NCBI GenBank assembly: GCA_028023455.1
Contig: JAQFVV010000518.1
Location: forward strand, 186,001 to 250,000
DNA length: 64,000 bases
Source: Epiperipatus broadwayi
Taxonomy: Eukaryota > Onychophora > Udeonychophora > Euonychophora > Peripatidae
Direction of reading: 5' to 3'
In this document: piece after piece, positions 47,130 to 59,063 of the stretch
Numbering within the stretch: the first letter of the stretch is position 1
How the letters are laid out: every line of letters starts with the position of its first letter
The notes under the pieces: generated by a model
Told to the model about the DNA's origin: nothing
The model's database searches: none
The model's input: the letters and a program-made list of their open reading frames with translations, nothing else
Program-made: the position numbers and the translations under genes

Positions 47130-50015
47130 TGGCAATCAACATCAGGGATTGAACTCAACCTCAAAAATTAAAAAGTTAAAATACTGGATCAAGGATATAC
47201 AATCACACTTGCTTGGTATACTTGAGACAAAAATTTATGCTGGATCACAAACCGACCCAGCCAAACATTTAAATATGGAAGGTTTCTGTGCATGCTCTAG
47301 AGACTCTTTCTCTCCCTCAGCTGGAACTGGACTCATAATTGCCCATTCACAATTTGCAAAATATTCACATTGACATGAATTTATTGATTGCAACCTTCAA
47401 ACAAAAAAGCATAACAATAAATCTGTTTTTGTATATATGCCTTTACAGGATAAAGAAATAGATACCATAATTGCAAACATTAACTCAAGGTTAGCTACAA
47501 CTTCAAACCCAAATGTGCTAATTGGAGATTTTAATTAAAATATCAGGAATTTATGTAACATTGGCTTCAGAGTAAACATACCATTAATGAATGGCCAAGG
47601 TTTTTTTGCCAGATGATGCCATCTCTTTTCACAATAGTCACTTCTCTTCACTTATTGATCTATGCTTTTATTCTCCAATGATCTACCACCTAATTGAAAT
47701 AAAACTAACTCCCTCAACTTTTTCCAACCACTCAGCTCAAATAGTCACAATTGACTGCACTCAAATTCAAATATCACCTTTTCCACTTACAAGAACAATA
47801 AAAGTTTTACTCCCAGAAGCAACCCCTGAATTTCTGTTCTCTGAGACCTGCATAATGCTAAACAAAATCAAAGATATGACTTTGAACCCGGTTCAGAAAT
47901 ATCTTGCATTTATGGGAATGCTGTCTTTTAACATCAACCATATAACAAGAAAACAACCTCCACTATCAAGACTTTTGTCTCTGGCAGATCAGTTGCACCA
48001 GAGAATAATCATGATTAACCCATCACAATGCACCCAGCAGTATATATTGAAGCTTACACATGCATATAATAAAGCATGTGATGAACTCAAAAGCTATCTG
48101 AAGATAAAGAAAAGAAAAATATGCCTAACCAAGCCACACCATTGGACAAAAGATTATATAAGATGGGTGCTGGGGAACCAACCAAATGTAAAAGTACCAA
48201 TGGCACTATGTACAAATAATGGAACATATGCAGAACACAATATGATTATGCCAATTTTTGAATATTTTAAGCAAAAATTACTAGAAAAACAACCATATAA
48301 AATACCACATAATCTTTTTGGCCCACCAGAGATAAAAACCCCATTCACAAAAGATGTGTTCACAACAAAACTGAATACTATTTCAAATGCTTGCCACCCA
48401 GGTAGTCCTGGAGTCCCATTGTTTATATTAAAGCACCTAAGTAAATTCACAGCAGAATATTTGTGTCAGTTAGCAAACCATCTGGCATAACAAATTTAGC
48501 CCATGGAGGGTGTCTATCCAATAATTCATAGTACCCTATAATAAAAAGAAAGCAATTATCCCACCCATTACAGACATCAGGCCAATATATATGGGGCCTT
48601 TGCTGATCAAAATTATTGGGAAAATTATTAAAGCTGAAATTGAACCACATATACTGCCACTTATCTCCGAAGCACAATGTGCAAAGAAAAACTCTTCAAC
48701 AACAGAAGCAGCCATATTCTTCAAAGCAATTCTAGCCACAGTAAAACAATGAACAAAATATGGACCCATTGCCATGCAGCTTGATATAAAAGCTGCTTTT
48801 GACTCAGTGAATATATTATACACTTCTGAAAATGCTAAAAAACACAGAAATTCCTAGAACAGACCTATATATAATTCCAAACCTGATTCTAAACAGAGAG
48901 ATCCATATAACTTTAAATGAAAAAAAACTCACCATCTTTCACACCCACCAAATCTATATCCCAAGGATCTCCTCTTAGTTCATTATTGTGTATATTTTAC
49001 ATCAATCCCCTTATTAAAAGCATACAAAATACATTTTCTGGGATTGCGATTCCAGACACAACACAATGCACTACATGTATTGTCTATATGGATGATATTA
49101 CCATATTCTTAACATCAAAAAAACAAATACTGCAACTCCAAAAAATATTGCAAGAATATTCACAGAAATACAAATTGTTTAATCTGGCCAAAAGCACAGG
49201 CTGATTACTATACACTGGTAAACCATGTGCATCAATTTACAAATCAAAACCAAACTCATTTCTTAGGTTTCCATTTCATATGGGAATTACGGGAATGAGA
49301 TGCCATATCCATAATAAACTTAAAGAAGAAGCCACAAAAGTTATAAACTTTTTGTCCAAGGCATATCTTTCACAATATTCCAAAGTACAGTTAATTAACC
49401 AGCTTATAACAACCAAAATAACATACTATGTACCGGTCATTTCATTCTCAAAGGCGTTTATTTCAAAAATTAAAACTATATATCATAAACTACTTTGGGC
49501 CAGAAAAACAATAGCAATCTCGACAAAATAACTTCCCCAACCCCTAATAAAGAATGGACTTGATTTGCACAACATCAAAATTTTTTTTATCTACAGAAGT
49601 TAATGAACTCAATAATTACAATACTTGCCAAATACCCAAAAATTAACCACTTTCTAGAAGTTACTCCACCCGATTGACCACCTCCAAAAGGTTCTTTTTT
49701 TACTAACATTGTATACCAATGCAAAATCACGGACAAGATTCCAGAACAGTATTTGCACAAGTATTCATACTGGGATATTTATGGTTTAATGAACAGAGAA
49801 ACATATATTAATGTTATACTACCTATGCTAGAGATTAACAACAAGAAACTACACAAGGAATATAAAAAATGGGCTCTAGAGCTCAAATACTTTGATTTTA
49901 TCATTGAAATGAATCCCATTGTATTGCCAACAACCCACTTCCTTTATCATAAATGAATGTACATATCTATTGACCCTTTCTGTGGATTCTGCCATCAAGC
50001 AGGAGAGATACATTT
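47130..50015 (+). pseudogene. LINE ORF2 (endonuclease plus reverse transcriptase), broken
   Basis: The endonuclease part (47,149-47,550) has LLGILETKI and the IGDFN block (47,521-47,535), whose next codon is a stop. A linker segment (47,591-48,490) of 299 open codons leads into the RT. RT motifs: DIRPIYMGPLLIKIIGKII (about 48,570-48,625), motif A QLDIKAAFDSV (about 48,778-48,810), motif B ISQGSPLSSLL (about 48,957-48,990) and motif C YMDD (49,085-49,096). Then come a thumb-like region and a C-terminal Cys-rich piece. All catalytic Asp residues remain, but at least eight stops or shifts separate the segments. Confidence 0.8.
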
Positions 50016-50070
50016 AATTAAGTTTATTACAGATGGCACTTTAAAAATTCATTACTTCAAAATGTTGTTT

Positions 50071-50779
50071 ATTGATTTAATGATATCTAACTTCTAATAT
50101 TATATATAAATTAATAATTTCTTCACATATAAATTTTCAAAGTAAGAATAATATTTAATACTAATTTTTATCAAAGGAATCAAAGTATATTCCAATAATA
50201 ATATCTTAGACTGTTAAATCTTTTATCAGGTTTGTTTTAAAGTTTTAGAAAATTATCAGTTTTAAAGTGTTGGAGAGATTTAAATATGTCATCCAATATT
50301 TATTTAAACACAACATTCTAAGCTTTGCACCAAGTTTTTCTTGTAACAGCATTATTATTATTATTTATAAAACAAAACAAATATCTAAATATTTAGAATT
50401 AAAAATGTGTAAATAATAATAAAAAATGTAATGTATATTCACATTAGCGTATTGAAAACTAGATTAAGCTATCAAAACAGTTTAGAACTGCATAAAAAAC
50501 ACAAAGAATCAAAGTAACATATATGCATATATAAAAACAAATATACTAAATTTCAATAACAAGTTAATAATAAAAATTAATAAATTTTAATGTTACTATA
50601 TTACACTTTATAAGGTTAACTTTGGTTTCATTTCATTAAATATATATATATATAAAGTGATTTAAATCTTCAAAGCACTATTTACTTTAAATTTTACCTT
50701 GCTGCATGATAAAAAAAATTGAACCAATCTCTGCACAACATGCATTTTAGTCTAATGATTCATTGTCTTCGTCTGGTAG
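50071..50779. other. AT-rich non-coding stretch
   Basis: No gene seen. A block at about 50,700-50,765 (GCATGATA..., AACCAATCTCTGCACAACAT) resembles one at 53,482-53,540, so the same short repeat lies on both sides of the next LINE remnant. Confidence 0.4.
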
Positions 50780-53330
50780 TAGAGAAGCTATACAAGTGGA
50801 ACATTTCAAAAAATAATAGTAGATAATCATCTTAGTTTGAAAATTATTGTGAGCAGAGAAAGATTAAAGAACTTATTCTGCAGCTTTTATGGAAGAAAAG
50901 TACTCATGGAAATTCAGAAAAGTGAATTGCAACTCTGGCAAAATAAGTTTTCTATCTATATGTCAGTCATTTCTGGCAAGAGAGATAAATCTTTCAGAGC
51001 TTCCCAGTCATTATTTAAAGAAATCCCTGCAGGATTGGAAATCAAAATGTGGGATCTTTAAAACAAATTTGGAAAACTTGAAAATTTGAAGAAAAAGATG
51101 TAAAGATTATGGATGAGTTTGGTAGATGTGAGATTAAACATCCTGATAATAGAAACTTTTGGATTGATGATAGAATTATTTATTTGAGTAGGAAAGATCA
51201 AAAGATGTTGGTTAAGTCTTTGATAAAAGTATAAGAAAGAGAATTATAGGCATATAGTGATACAGTGAAATAATATTCATGATAAAGATGCAATTGGAAA
51301 TAAGAGATATTGCATAAATTTGGATATATATGCTAACATTGAGTTATGAATAAACTGAGAAACTATGAGAATCAAAAATCAAGAAATTTTTATTATTATT
51401 ACAGATTAGAATGCTAATGTGTGCAAGGGTAGAGAAGATAAGAAAGTTGGCAACTTTGCCCTTGGCATAAGAATTGAAACAGGAGAAAAATATCAAATTT
51501 TATAGAAGTTATGATCTAGTAATTGTAATCATACTTTCTGAACAACTATATAAAAAACAAGATATGCATGGAAAATGTAGAGATTGTATTTTTTAATTCA
51601 AAATAGTTTTCACAAACAGGTTAAGTTGTGCAAAGATTATCTAGAAACAGAATTAGTCTCTGATCACATCCTAATTATAATGATGTATTATCACATGGAC
51701 CATAAAAATCTTAGGTATATACATATGTCTAAGAAAAGATACAATCTGATCAGACTAAAAACAGTTACAAAATTTCATTTAAATTTCATAGAGATGATAG
51801 GTAAATTTTCACATGACAAGAGATTAGATAAAGAAATGAATTATTTAAGCTGCAGAGAAATGCTTTGGAAACGATAAAAATTATCATATAAGCTATGGAT
51901 TAAAAAAAACAACTAAATATGCCATAGTTATGTGAAAAAAATGAAATGGGTGATTTAGTAATTAAGAAAAAATTTATAAGTCGGGACTATCAATTCTAAT
52001 GTCTGAATTTGAAAAAGCTTTGAGGAATTGAAATCAAAAAAAGCAATAGGGATATAAATCGAAATGAATTATAAAAATTTTTGAGGGGAAAGGCAAAAAT
52101 ACTCATTTTTAAACATATTAAATATTTATATGATTAAAAAAGTATCTTCAGATTTTGAAAAGAGAACATTCATAGTTACCCCCCCCCCTTCCAAATCAAG
52201 CCTGACAATGTGAAGAATACAGAACTTTGAACTTGCTTCACCATACCTCAAAGATTTTAATGACAATTGAAAAATAGGGATTAAAAAAAGTAGACGATGA
52301 ATTTAAAAGAATTAGTGATATTAGAAAGCAATTTTGAATTTTTACATAGTGATTGAAAATATGAATTTGATAATGCAGACAAAACTAAAATTCAGAACGC
52401 TAGGAAGTATTAAAATAAATTTTAAAGACAGCAGACTAATATATTGTTTACACAAGAAGAAAACTATTATTGATGGAAATAATAAGACAAGGATGTAGAC
52501 TTTTACCTTTGCAAAGAGCGAAACTAGTAATAGTATAGATATGTTTGAAAATAAATGACAAACTATCTAATATTATACACTTTGTGGATAATATAGTTTT
52601 AATAGATAGCAGAAAATGAATCTGATCTAATTTGATGATCTGCTTGGATAAAAGATACAATGTAAAAATTAATAAAGAAAAGACAAAGTAATGATCTGGG
52701 GAAAGCAATCAGATGGACACAATATGAATAAAAAAGAAACACGAAAACATGTCACAGCCTTTAAATGCTTGGCAAACATAATAACATTAGATGATAGAAG
52801 ACATATAAACATTAAAACTGCACAAGCCAAAAGAACTTTTTCCAATAAGTAAGGATGGTTAATATCTAAAAGTATATACATTCTTGTTAAAAACATTTTA
52901 TCAAGAGCTTCATCTAGATAGTAACCTTATATGGATTAGAAACATGGACCATACTTGGATATAAAAAGATAACAATGAGAAGTGGTATTGCTACTCCATA
53001 ATGAAGATACTATGAACAGTTGGAATAAAAAATGAGGTGTGCTGAATGTTATTTGGGAAGTTAAACGTATTTTGGGGATCATCACTCAAAAAGAAAACCC
53101 AAACAAATATAATTTACCACTTTATAAAACATTCAGAATGGATTACTTTATTGATGGAAACAATAGGAAAATGAAGCCCAGAAAGTAGATAAAATATTTG
53201 GCTGCAATTAAGGAAAAATGACCATATAAATATTTGAAAAAAGATTTGATCATAGAGAAAATATTGAGACATTGTGTTGTCCACTAATATGTAAATTGAG
53301 AAGAGAAAGATAAAGAATGTTACTTAATAA
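50780..53330 (+). mobile_element. Decayed RTE-like LINE
   Basis: Order and content fit an endonuclease-RT LINE. An endonuclease core lies at about 51,390-51,470 (TDxNANVCKGREDKKVGNFA, then IRIETGEKY) and SDH at 51,659-51,667. An RT front with KCEEYRTLNL-like sequence is at about 52,205-52,240. Motif C has become FVDN (52,580-52,592), followed by KINKEKTK (about 52,665). A thumb/C-terminal part with KCLANIITLDDRRHINIKTA is at 52,762-52,825. Frames are shattered by stops. The motif style matches the RTE-type elements often annotated as craniofacial development protein 2-like. It is clearly inactive. Confidence 0.7.
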
Positions 53331-54639
53331 AAACATATTTTCAATAGTTCATTAATGCATAAGTAGGAATTGCATAACATTCCTTTTTTCATAGAATTTT
53401 CATGAACAAATAAATCTCTAAATATGTAACAAACAATTTAAAAGCACAGCAAATATAAAATTCAGTGTTATCTATTAATTGCCACATGATGAGATAAATC
53501 AAACCAATCTCCACAGGACATGCATTTCCAATACTCACTCTTTAAAGACAAAGGACACTTCCACCAAATATCACAGTCATTCTTCTTCAAATAGTACTAA
53601 TCATTTCACTGTTCTTCATATGACAACAAATAGAATATATAAAAAAAAGAAATTTAGCAAATGATACTTTGGAATTCATTTCTTATTTGTAGTGCCATTA
53701 TGTTATACTTCATTGTGGAAGACTTTTTGTGAAAACATGAGTGTTAAAATGGTTATGTACTCTGTCTTGGGTACTAATAAGCCATTACAAATGTGCTTTA
53801 TTAAATAATATTCCTAACTTATATATTCAAAGATTAATATCAAATATATTATGTTAGTGATATTTAAATAAGAATGGCATTGTTATACTTGATGTATGCT
53901 GAATACCTTTAATAGAAGCACTTGTCAGAAGTACAAGTCGTTAGGTTTAATTTTTTGATCATGTGTCAACCTATATAATAAAAAATACATGAATGGTATT
54001 TTGAAGATTTAATATAGCTTTAATTAACTTTATACTTATTACATTAAACTTCTACAGCCACATCCTTGCTGCAATCCACTTTAAATAAATGCATTCGTTA
54101 TCATTATTAGTCATTTATTAAATTAGAGACTATCATATCATTCTTAACTCAGATATAAACTTTAAATGCAGTTAGAAATTAATATATTTAAATTTTGAAT
54201 TATTACTAATCATAAAACCACATATTAATAACACAACTTCAATCCTCCCATTTCCTTACAGACTTTTTTTTTTAGATTAAAACTTTCAATTTACCATATA
54301 TTCTTGAAATATCTTGACGGATTATTTAACTTTTTCAGATGTCTACTTACATGTTCAAAAATGTATGATGGAATGAAAATTTGATAAAATAAATATAATA
54401 AATAAAAAAAACTTTGGAATAAATTCTACAATATTCAAAATACTAATATATAACAATGAATTATAGCTATAACCAGTTTATGAAATGTCTATCATTCTGA
54501 GAAGTGATGACAGACATGCATAAGCTGGCTATTATTTATTAGTATATATTACTATTTTGAATATTGATTATTTTAATGATCTACATACTTCCTCTTTCTT
54601 TTTTATTCCTCATAGAAATAAAGATACAATAAAAGACAA
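53331..54639. other. AT-rich non-coding stretch
   Basis: Apart from the short repeat at 53,479-53,560 mentioned above, nothing was recognised. Confidence 0.45.
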
Positions 54640-54860
54640 ATGACACCCAATATGCATTTCGTACTGAACCAGCACTCATCAGTTGGCCCAGGTCACCAGC
54701 ACTCATATATATCTTTATTACATAAAGCGTATTTATCAATGGCGAATTGTCATATCTTTATTTAGAACCGCCAAACTTGCTCCACTCACAATCTCGACTT
54801 AGTACATTTTTGATAAACCTAACAAAGTTTATCATTAATCATTTATTAAACTAGAGTTTT
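54640..54860 (-). repeat. Ribozyme-bearing repeat family, best-preserved core
   Basis: This copy shares its ordered blocks with the 12.2-kb copy and its core (ACTCATCAGTTGG, then CCAGGTCACC) with the 40-kb copies. Unlike the 40-kb copies it is a single, non-foldback copy, and no tRNA-like box was recognised beside it. GC content is higher than the flanks. Confidence 0.65.
54657..54682 (-). ncRNA. Intact hammerhead-like ribozyme core
   Basis: Minus strand: CTGATGA (54,676-54,682), stem II strand GTGCT, loop GGTTC, stem II strand AGTAC (five pairs including one G-U wobble), then GAAA (54,657-54,660). This matches the hammerhead consensus of two invariant boxes around stem II. Stem I and stem III strands were not identified with confidence: GGTGACCTGGGCCAA lies 5' and TGCATATTGGG lies 3'. 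It may act as a dimer or be inactive. Core conserved, activity inferred only. Confidence 0.55.
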
Positions 54861-55274
54861 TCTCTAGCACAGATATGAACTTTAATCCAAGTTAATTATA
54901 TCTGATTTTTTTAGAATTTATTCTAAAGTTTTTGTTTAATATATATAATAATTAATAATTTTACAATTTATATATTTGTAAAATTGTGGAAGGAACTATG
55001 GTAGGCTTCACACGTGCTAAAAAATTGACATGCAATCTCCGCTCAATATTTTTTTCAAATCTTAATAAGTGATCTACCTATGGTTAGAGCACATTATTTA
55101 AATAAACGAATTGTTATTGAACATGCTTAAATTAAAGCTTGGATTTATCGATGAGAGAGTGTGTATCAATTTTCTAGTGTATGTGTTTCGCAATACAGTC
55201 ATTGGGTTATTTGCAAGATAAGCTCTAACTATAGGTGAATCAACTTTGGTTTTAAAACATTGGTGGGAGATAGC

Positions 55275-55372
55275 ATGTTAATTTTCTAGCACATGTGTGA
55301 AGAGTAGTTCTTTTCACGATTTTACACCCATATATATATATATTGTTTTTGAAGTAACAATTTAAAGTCTGC
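55275..55372. repeat. ~100-bp direct repeat, copy 1
   Basis: The block starting TAGCATGTTAATTTTCTAGC and ending TAACAATTTAAAGTCTG recurs at 56,029-56,132. The only obvious difference is the length of an internal TATATA tract (shorter here). It is possibly a short mobile repeat inserted twice; the second copy sits inside a LINE remnant. Confidence 0.85.
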
Positions 55373-56028
55373 CAATAAAATAAAAATGTTGTTAGTTTAA
55401 TTAAATCAAGATTACATTTTTTTAAAAGATAAGACTGCATTATCCATTGAACTGATTATTTCTTGATATATTATATTTTTTGTTGATGGTTTCAGAACTG
55501 TTGCATAAGAACTTTGTTAAATTTTACCAAATGTAATAGCATTATGAAATTTAGAGAAGGAAATATAATTACTTTTGTCAACATCTTTCTTCAATCATCA
55601 TCATCATCATTTTCAATTATTATCAGTCTAGTACAGAATGAAGACCATTCCAAGTTTAATCCAGTTACACTGATCCACAAAGTCTGTTTCTCTACATCAT
55701 ACCAGCAAACTTTCCTTATTTCATTGATCCATATAACATGTGGCCAGTTTCTACAACTTTCACATTCTCTTCAGATTTAATTTAAAACTTCGACTGTCTG
55801 TCTATTATTATTTCTTCTGGCAATTTTATCTGACTCTTTCAGCTATGTCAGTGATACTTATTTATTCTTTTGCTTGTGTATTTCATTTTCAAAATGTTAT
55901 TTTATCATACATTTTTCCATATTTATTAAGTAATCTGAAGTCTTTATATTGTTCATCAGCTAAATGAACATAATGAACATAAATGTTAAAATCTCAAATC
56001 CATAATAAAAGCTGATAAAACAAATAGC

Positions 56029-56132
56029 ATGTTAATTTTCTAGCACATGTGTGAAGAGTAGTTCTTTTCACGATTTTACACCCATATATATATATATATA
56101 TATTGTTTTTGAAGTAACAATTTAAAGTCTGT
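56029..56132. repeat. ~100-bp direct repeat, copy 2 (inside LINE)
   Basis: Same sequence and orientation as 55,275-55,372, with a longer internal TA tract. It interrupts the decayed minus-strand LINE, so it arrived after that element. Confidence 0.85.
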
Positions 56133-56450
56133 ATGTTCGAACTCATAAGCATATTTTCATTTGATACTAAATTATTTCTTTTAGAAGATATTTGAAATTT
56201 TTCTAATTCATGATTATTAATCTTTATTTTCTTTTTCTGAGAAAATTCATTGAACATTACTTATGTGTTTATAGTAGTCCTACTTTTTCACTTTTATCTG
56301 ATAATTTTTGCAATATTTTCTAAAGCTCCGAATCATTATTTGCAAAAAGTCAAAAAACAACAAAAAAAAAAAAACCACATCATTTGCAAAATCCAAATGA
56401 CTTAAATAATCTTTATTTACTTTTATTAAATTTTCCCCCATATGTCATAG

Positions 56451-56535
56451 CATCGGCCAGGAGGCGAACTCGCAACAACCGTCTGCAACTAACTGCTTTC
56501 TTGCAAGGCTGCTGCGCTGACTTCTCGGCTAACAA
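56451..56535 (-). repeat. GC-rich tRNA-like insertion (SINE head or tRNA relic)
   Basis: A conspicuous GC island. On the minus strand TTAGCCGAGAAGTCAGCG resembles an A box of a long-variable-arm tRNA, and GCGAGTTCGCCTCC resembles a B box. Sequence just outside gives AGCATTG and CGATGCT, which can pair as a 7-bp acceptor-like stem (with one G-U). The T arm does not pair properly, so it is not a normal tRNA. A tRNA-derived SINE head or tRNA pseudogene is most likely. Confidence 0.4.
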
Positions 56536-57726
56536 TGCTTGACTACTTTTATTACTTTACCTTCCCATTTTAATCCACAAAATATTTTTTATAAAACCAC
56601 TGTAAAATATTTAGGAGATACATAATCATATTAATATATCTTTCTTAGTGTTAATTTTCTTAGCAACCACCATGCAATAAAATAACTGCTAATTCATATT
56701 GATACATATTCTTCAAAATATAACAATATCAATGATCCAAAGCTTTAATTACTATGAGAATGCATATAGAACCAAATGACTTTTCATAATTTACAAGTAA
56801 AAAGCTGATAACAACTCATATTCATTGGTCATTTCTATAACTGCTCTTAATATTTAAATATGGTTTTCTGTGCTAAAATCACTTTTAAATCAAAAGTTTT
56901 GAATAGAACAAATAAAAGATTGAAAGATCTGTAATTTCTAATAGTATTCTTAAATATTAACATTACTATTGCATTTACGCCATAATCTGGCACACTTTTA
57001 TTATTCAGATGTTTGGAACTTTGATAACTTTTCCATTTGCTCACATTATTTCCTGAAACTTTCCAATTTTTATACATTTAATTGCATATCTCATTTTTTC
57101 ATTTAAAATACTTAACAATAAAGATGCAGCTCCTGTAAGAAATATTTTTATTTTCCTGTTCATTATTTCTATATAATTGTTAATAGAATTCTTCTACACA
57201 TTTGATGTCATCTCTCCTTATAGCAATAGTTCCATCTATTCTTGTTATTGCTGAAACAATTTTTTTTCCAGCATCAAAATGTTGTATTACACTTTTATGA
57301 TTTTATATAGCTTTTCTCATTAATTCATGATTATATTTTTATATCATCATTAACTCTTCTTCATACCACTTTACAAATCTGTAGATGTTCAATTTTTCTT
57401 AATGAATCATTTAAAAAAAAAGAATTTTCCTTTTTCCACACAAAAATTGCTAGTTTTTTTTTTTTTAATGCCAGCTATCGTTTTTGCAATATCAGTTATC
57501 TTCTTATCAAATTCAGTCAAGTCTGAATTATATTGAGTCTGTTATTATTTGAAAACAATTTTGCAGTTTTAAATTCATTGGAATGTTTCTGATGGTTAAC
57601 AATGTCAACAGTTACTACTGATTTTCTTAATACTTTTCATCTTCCCAGTTTTGTAGTAATGCACATCTTAAATCTCACTAGTTGATAATTGCTTCCTGTG
57701 TTGAATCTATTAAGAGCATTACAATC

Positions 57727-57730
<4 letters not shown>

Positions 57731-57787
<57 letters not shown>
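57731..57787. repeat. (TA)n microsatellite
   Basis: A pure TA tract of about 57 bp, the longest dinucleotide run in the window, at the upstream edge of the decayed LINE. Confidence 0.95.
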
Positions 57788-57790
<3 letters not shown>

Positions 57791-58730
57791 GCCCTTTTCT
57801 ATAGGTCAGTAATAGTTCATAACAGTCAATTACTAAAAATTTTAAATTTAGAATATGTTCTTTTAATATGGTAATTATAGTAAGTCAATTATATCTTTAA
57901 AGTACAATTTGAAGCTAAAGAGAAGACGTAGTATATAAAATCATTTAAAAATAGTTATGTAAAGCTTTAAATATTGTTGCATATGGTTGTAAAAGCTGGC
58001 CATATTAAATAACACAGCTATAAATAATTAAAAGTATATTTAATAAGCTCAATTTTAATAGTCTTAAACGTATAGATAAATAAATGTTATACAGTATTTA
58101 AATTTATAAACTATGTTTAATAATCAAAATTAATATAATATATTTTAAAAATAAACTTTATGATGGTGAAAATTATATCTAGTTCTATATTTTTAAAATT
58201 ATTCTTCCAAATTTTTTATAATTATTTTATATAATATAATAAGTGTATCAATTTTATAAAACTGGGCAGAGAAATAGATTAAAAATCGTCTGTCAAAGTT
58301 ATTAATCATGTGACTTTTAATGTATACTTTCACACACACGCTTGTTAGAATTTAATAACAAAGTTTGTGTATTATAGAGTTGGATGTAATGATTATTATC
58401 ATAGAAGTGAATATTAAAATATTACGTAGTTATTTCTAAATGCTTAAATGATGTAATAAAGATGAATACATTCATAATATAAAAATTAAATATTTTATTT
58501 AAATAAAAATAGATAAATTGAATATTAAGAAATGGAATAAGTTATTAAATGTTATTTTAAAAGTTATTTTAAAAGATTAAATAATTTTAATAAAATAATA
58601 ATTGATTTAAAAGTAATATTTTAAATAATATTTTTTAAATTTTATTACGTCATAATTTCTAATTTTGAAATTCAATTCTACTATAAACTAAAAATATGTA
58701 AATTTGTTCTCAAGCTAAAGTAAGAATTAA
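57788..58730. other. Extremely AT-rich non-coding stretch
   Basis: No gene or repeat family recognised. A short CA run lies at 58,332-58,340. Confidence 0.5.
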
Positions 58731-58821
58731 CCAATAGGAATAGGTATTCTTACAGACTATAAATATGAATTGCACGGGGGTATAAGGGGAGATTAATAAT
58801 GTATTGAAACTAGAGAAAGGT
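58731..58821 (+). promoter_or_regulatory. CCAAT/TATA promoter-like block with possible first-exon donor
   Basis: CCAAT (58,731-58,735) is followed 23 nt later by TATAAATA (58,758-58,765). A GC-rich GCACGGGGG lies where a start site would be, with AAAG|GTAAAT resembling a splice donor at 58,820. This spacing is canonical for a Pol II core promoter and unusual in this otherwise AT-only region. No downstream coding exon was confirmed, so the promoted transcript is unknown. Confidence 0.3.
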
Positions 58822-59063
58822 AAATTATAACTATCAAAGAGATAGTATTTATTTTTAAATTTTTTATTTTAGTCAATTTTTTTTTTAGTACTTTCTTATC
58901 GTTTTATTTGCAAAAAACTAATTGATAATTTTTTAAAGTATTTTTGCAAAAGAGGGTGTTAAAATATAATAATTTAGAAACTTCGTGGAAATGATTTTCT
59001 AATTTTTAAAGTACTTACCAGTCGTATTTTATCTAAAAGTTTAACCTAAACTTCGCAATAAAA

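Larger units (their letters stand above)
45570..50070 (+). mobile_element. L1/Tx1-like non-LTR retrotransposon remnant
   Basis: In order: an ORF1 with a CCHC zinc knuckle, an interrupting (TA)n tract, an APE endonuclease, an RT with QGSPLS and YMDD motifs, and a C-terminal region ending in a CGFCHQAGEIH-type motif near 49,985-50,015. The ORF1 layout (knuckle after a GLRPRC-like lead) and the post-RT region (LLWARK block) resemble the L1/Tx1 group, but clade assignment by eye is tentative. Many stops and shifts make it non-functional. Its base composition is A-rich on the sense strand, unlike the neighbours. Confidence 0.8.
55595..57730 (-). mobile_element. Decayed RTE-like LINE with nested insertions
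   Basis: Minus-strand reading in order: an endonuclease end resembling FNTGSNYQLVRFKM (about 57,650-57,710), an RT lead-in ITRIDGTIAIRRDDIK (about 57,195-57,245), RT motif C changed from FADD to FAND (HLDFANDVV, about 56,374-56,399), and a C-terminal tail WINEIRKVCWYDVEKQTLWI (about 55,670-55,730). The 3' end is a (GAT/ATG)n tail at 55,595-55,612. Insertions split it: a tRNA-like GC-rich piece at 56,451-56,535 and the second copy of the 100-bp repeat at 56,029-56,132. The catalytic Asp loss and many stops show it is dead. Confidence 0.65.

Noticed and set aside
55252-56257. Two frames sharing a peptide of about 35 residues
   Set aside because: The shared peptide is the translation of the 100-bp DNA repeat including a TA tract.
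57689-57874. Tyr-Ile repeat frame
   Set aside because: Translation of the TA dinucleotide tract.
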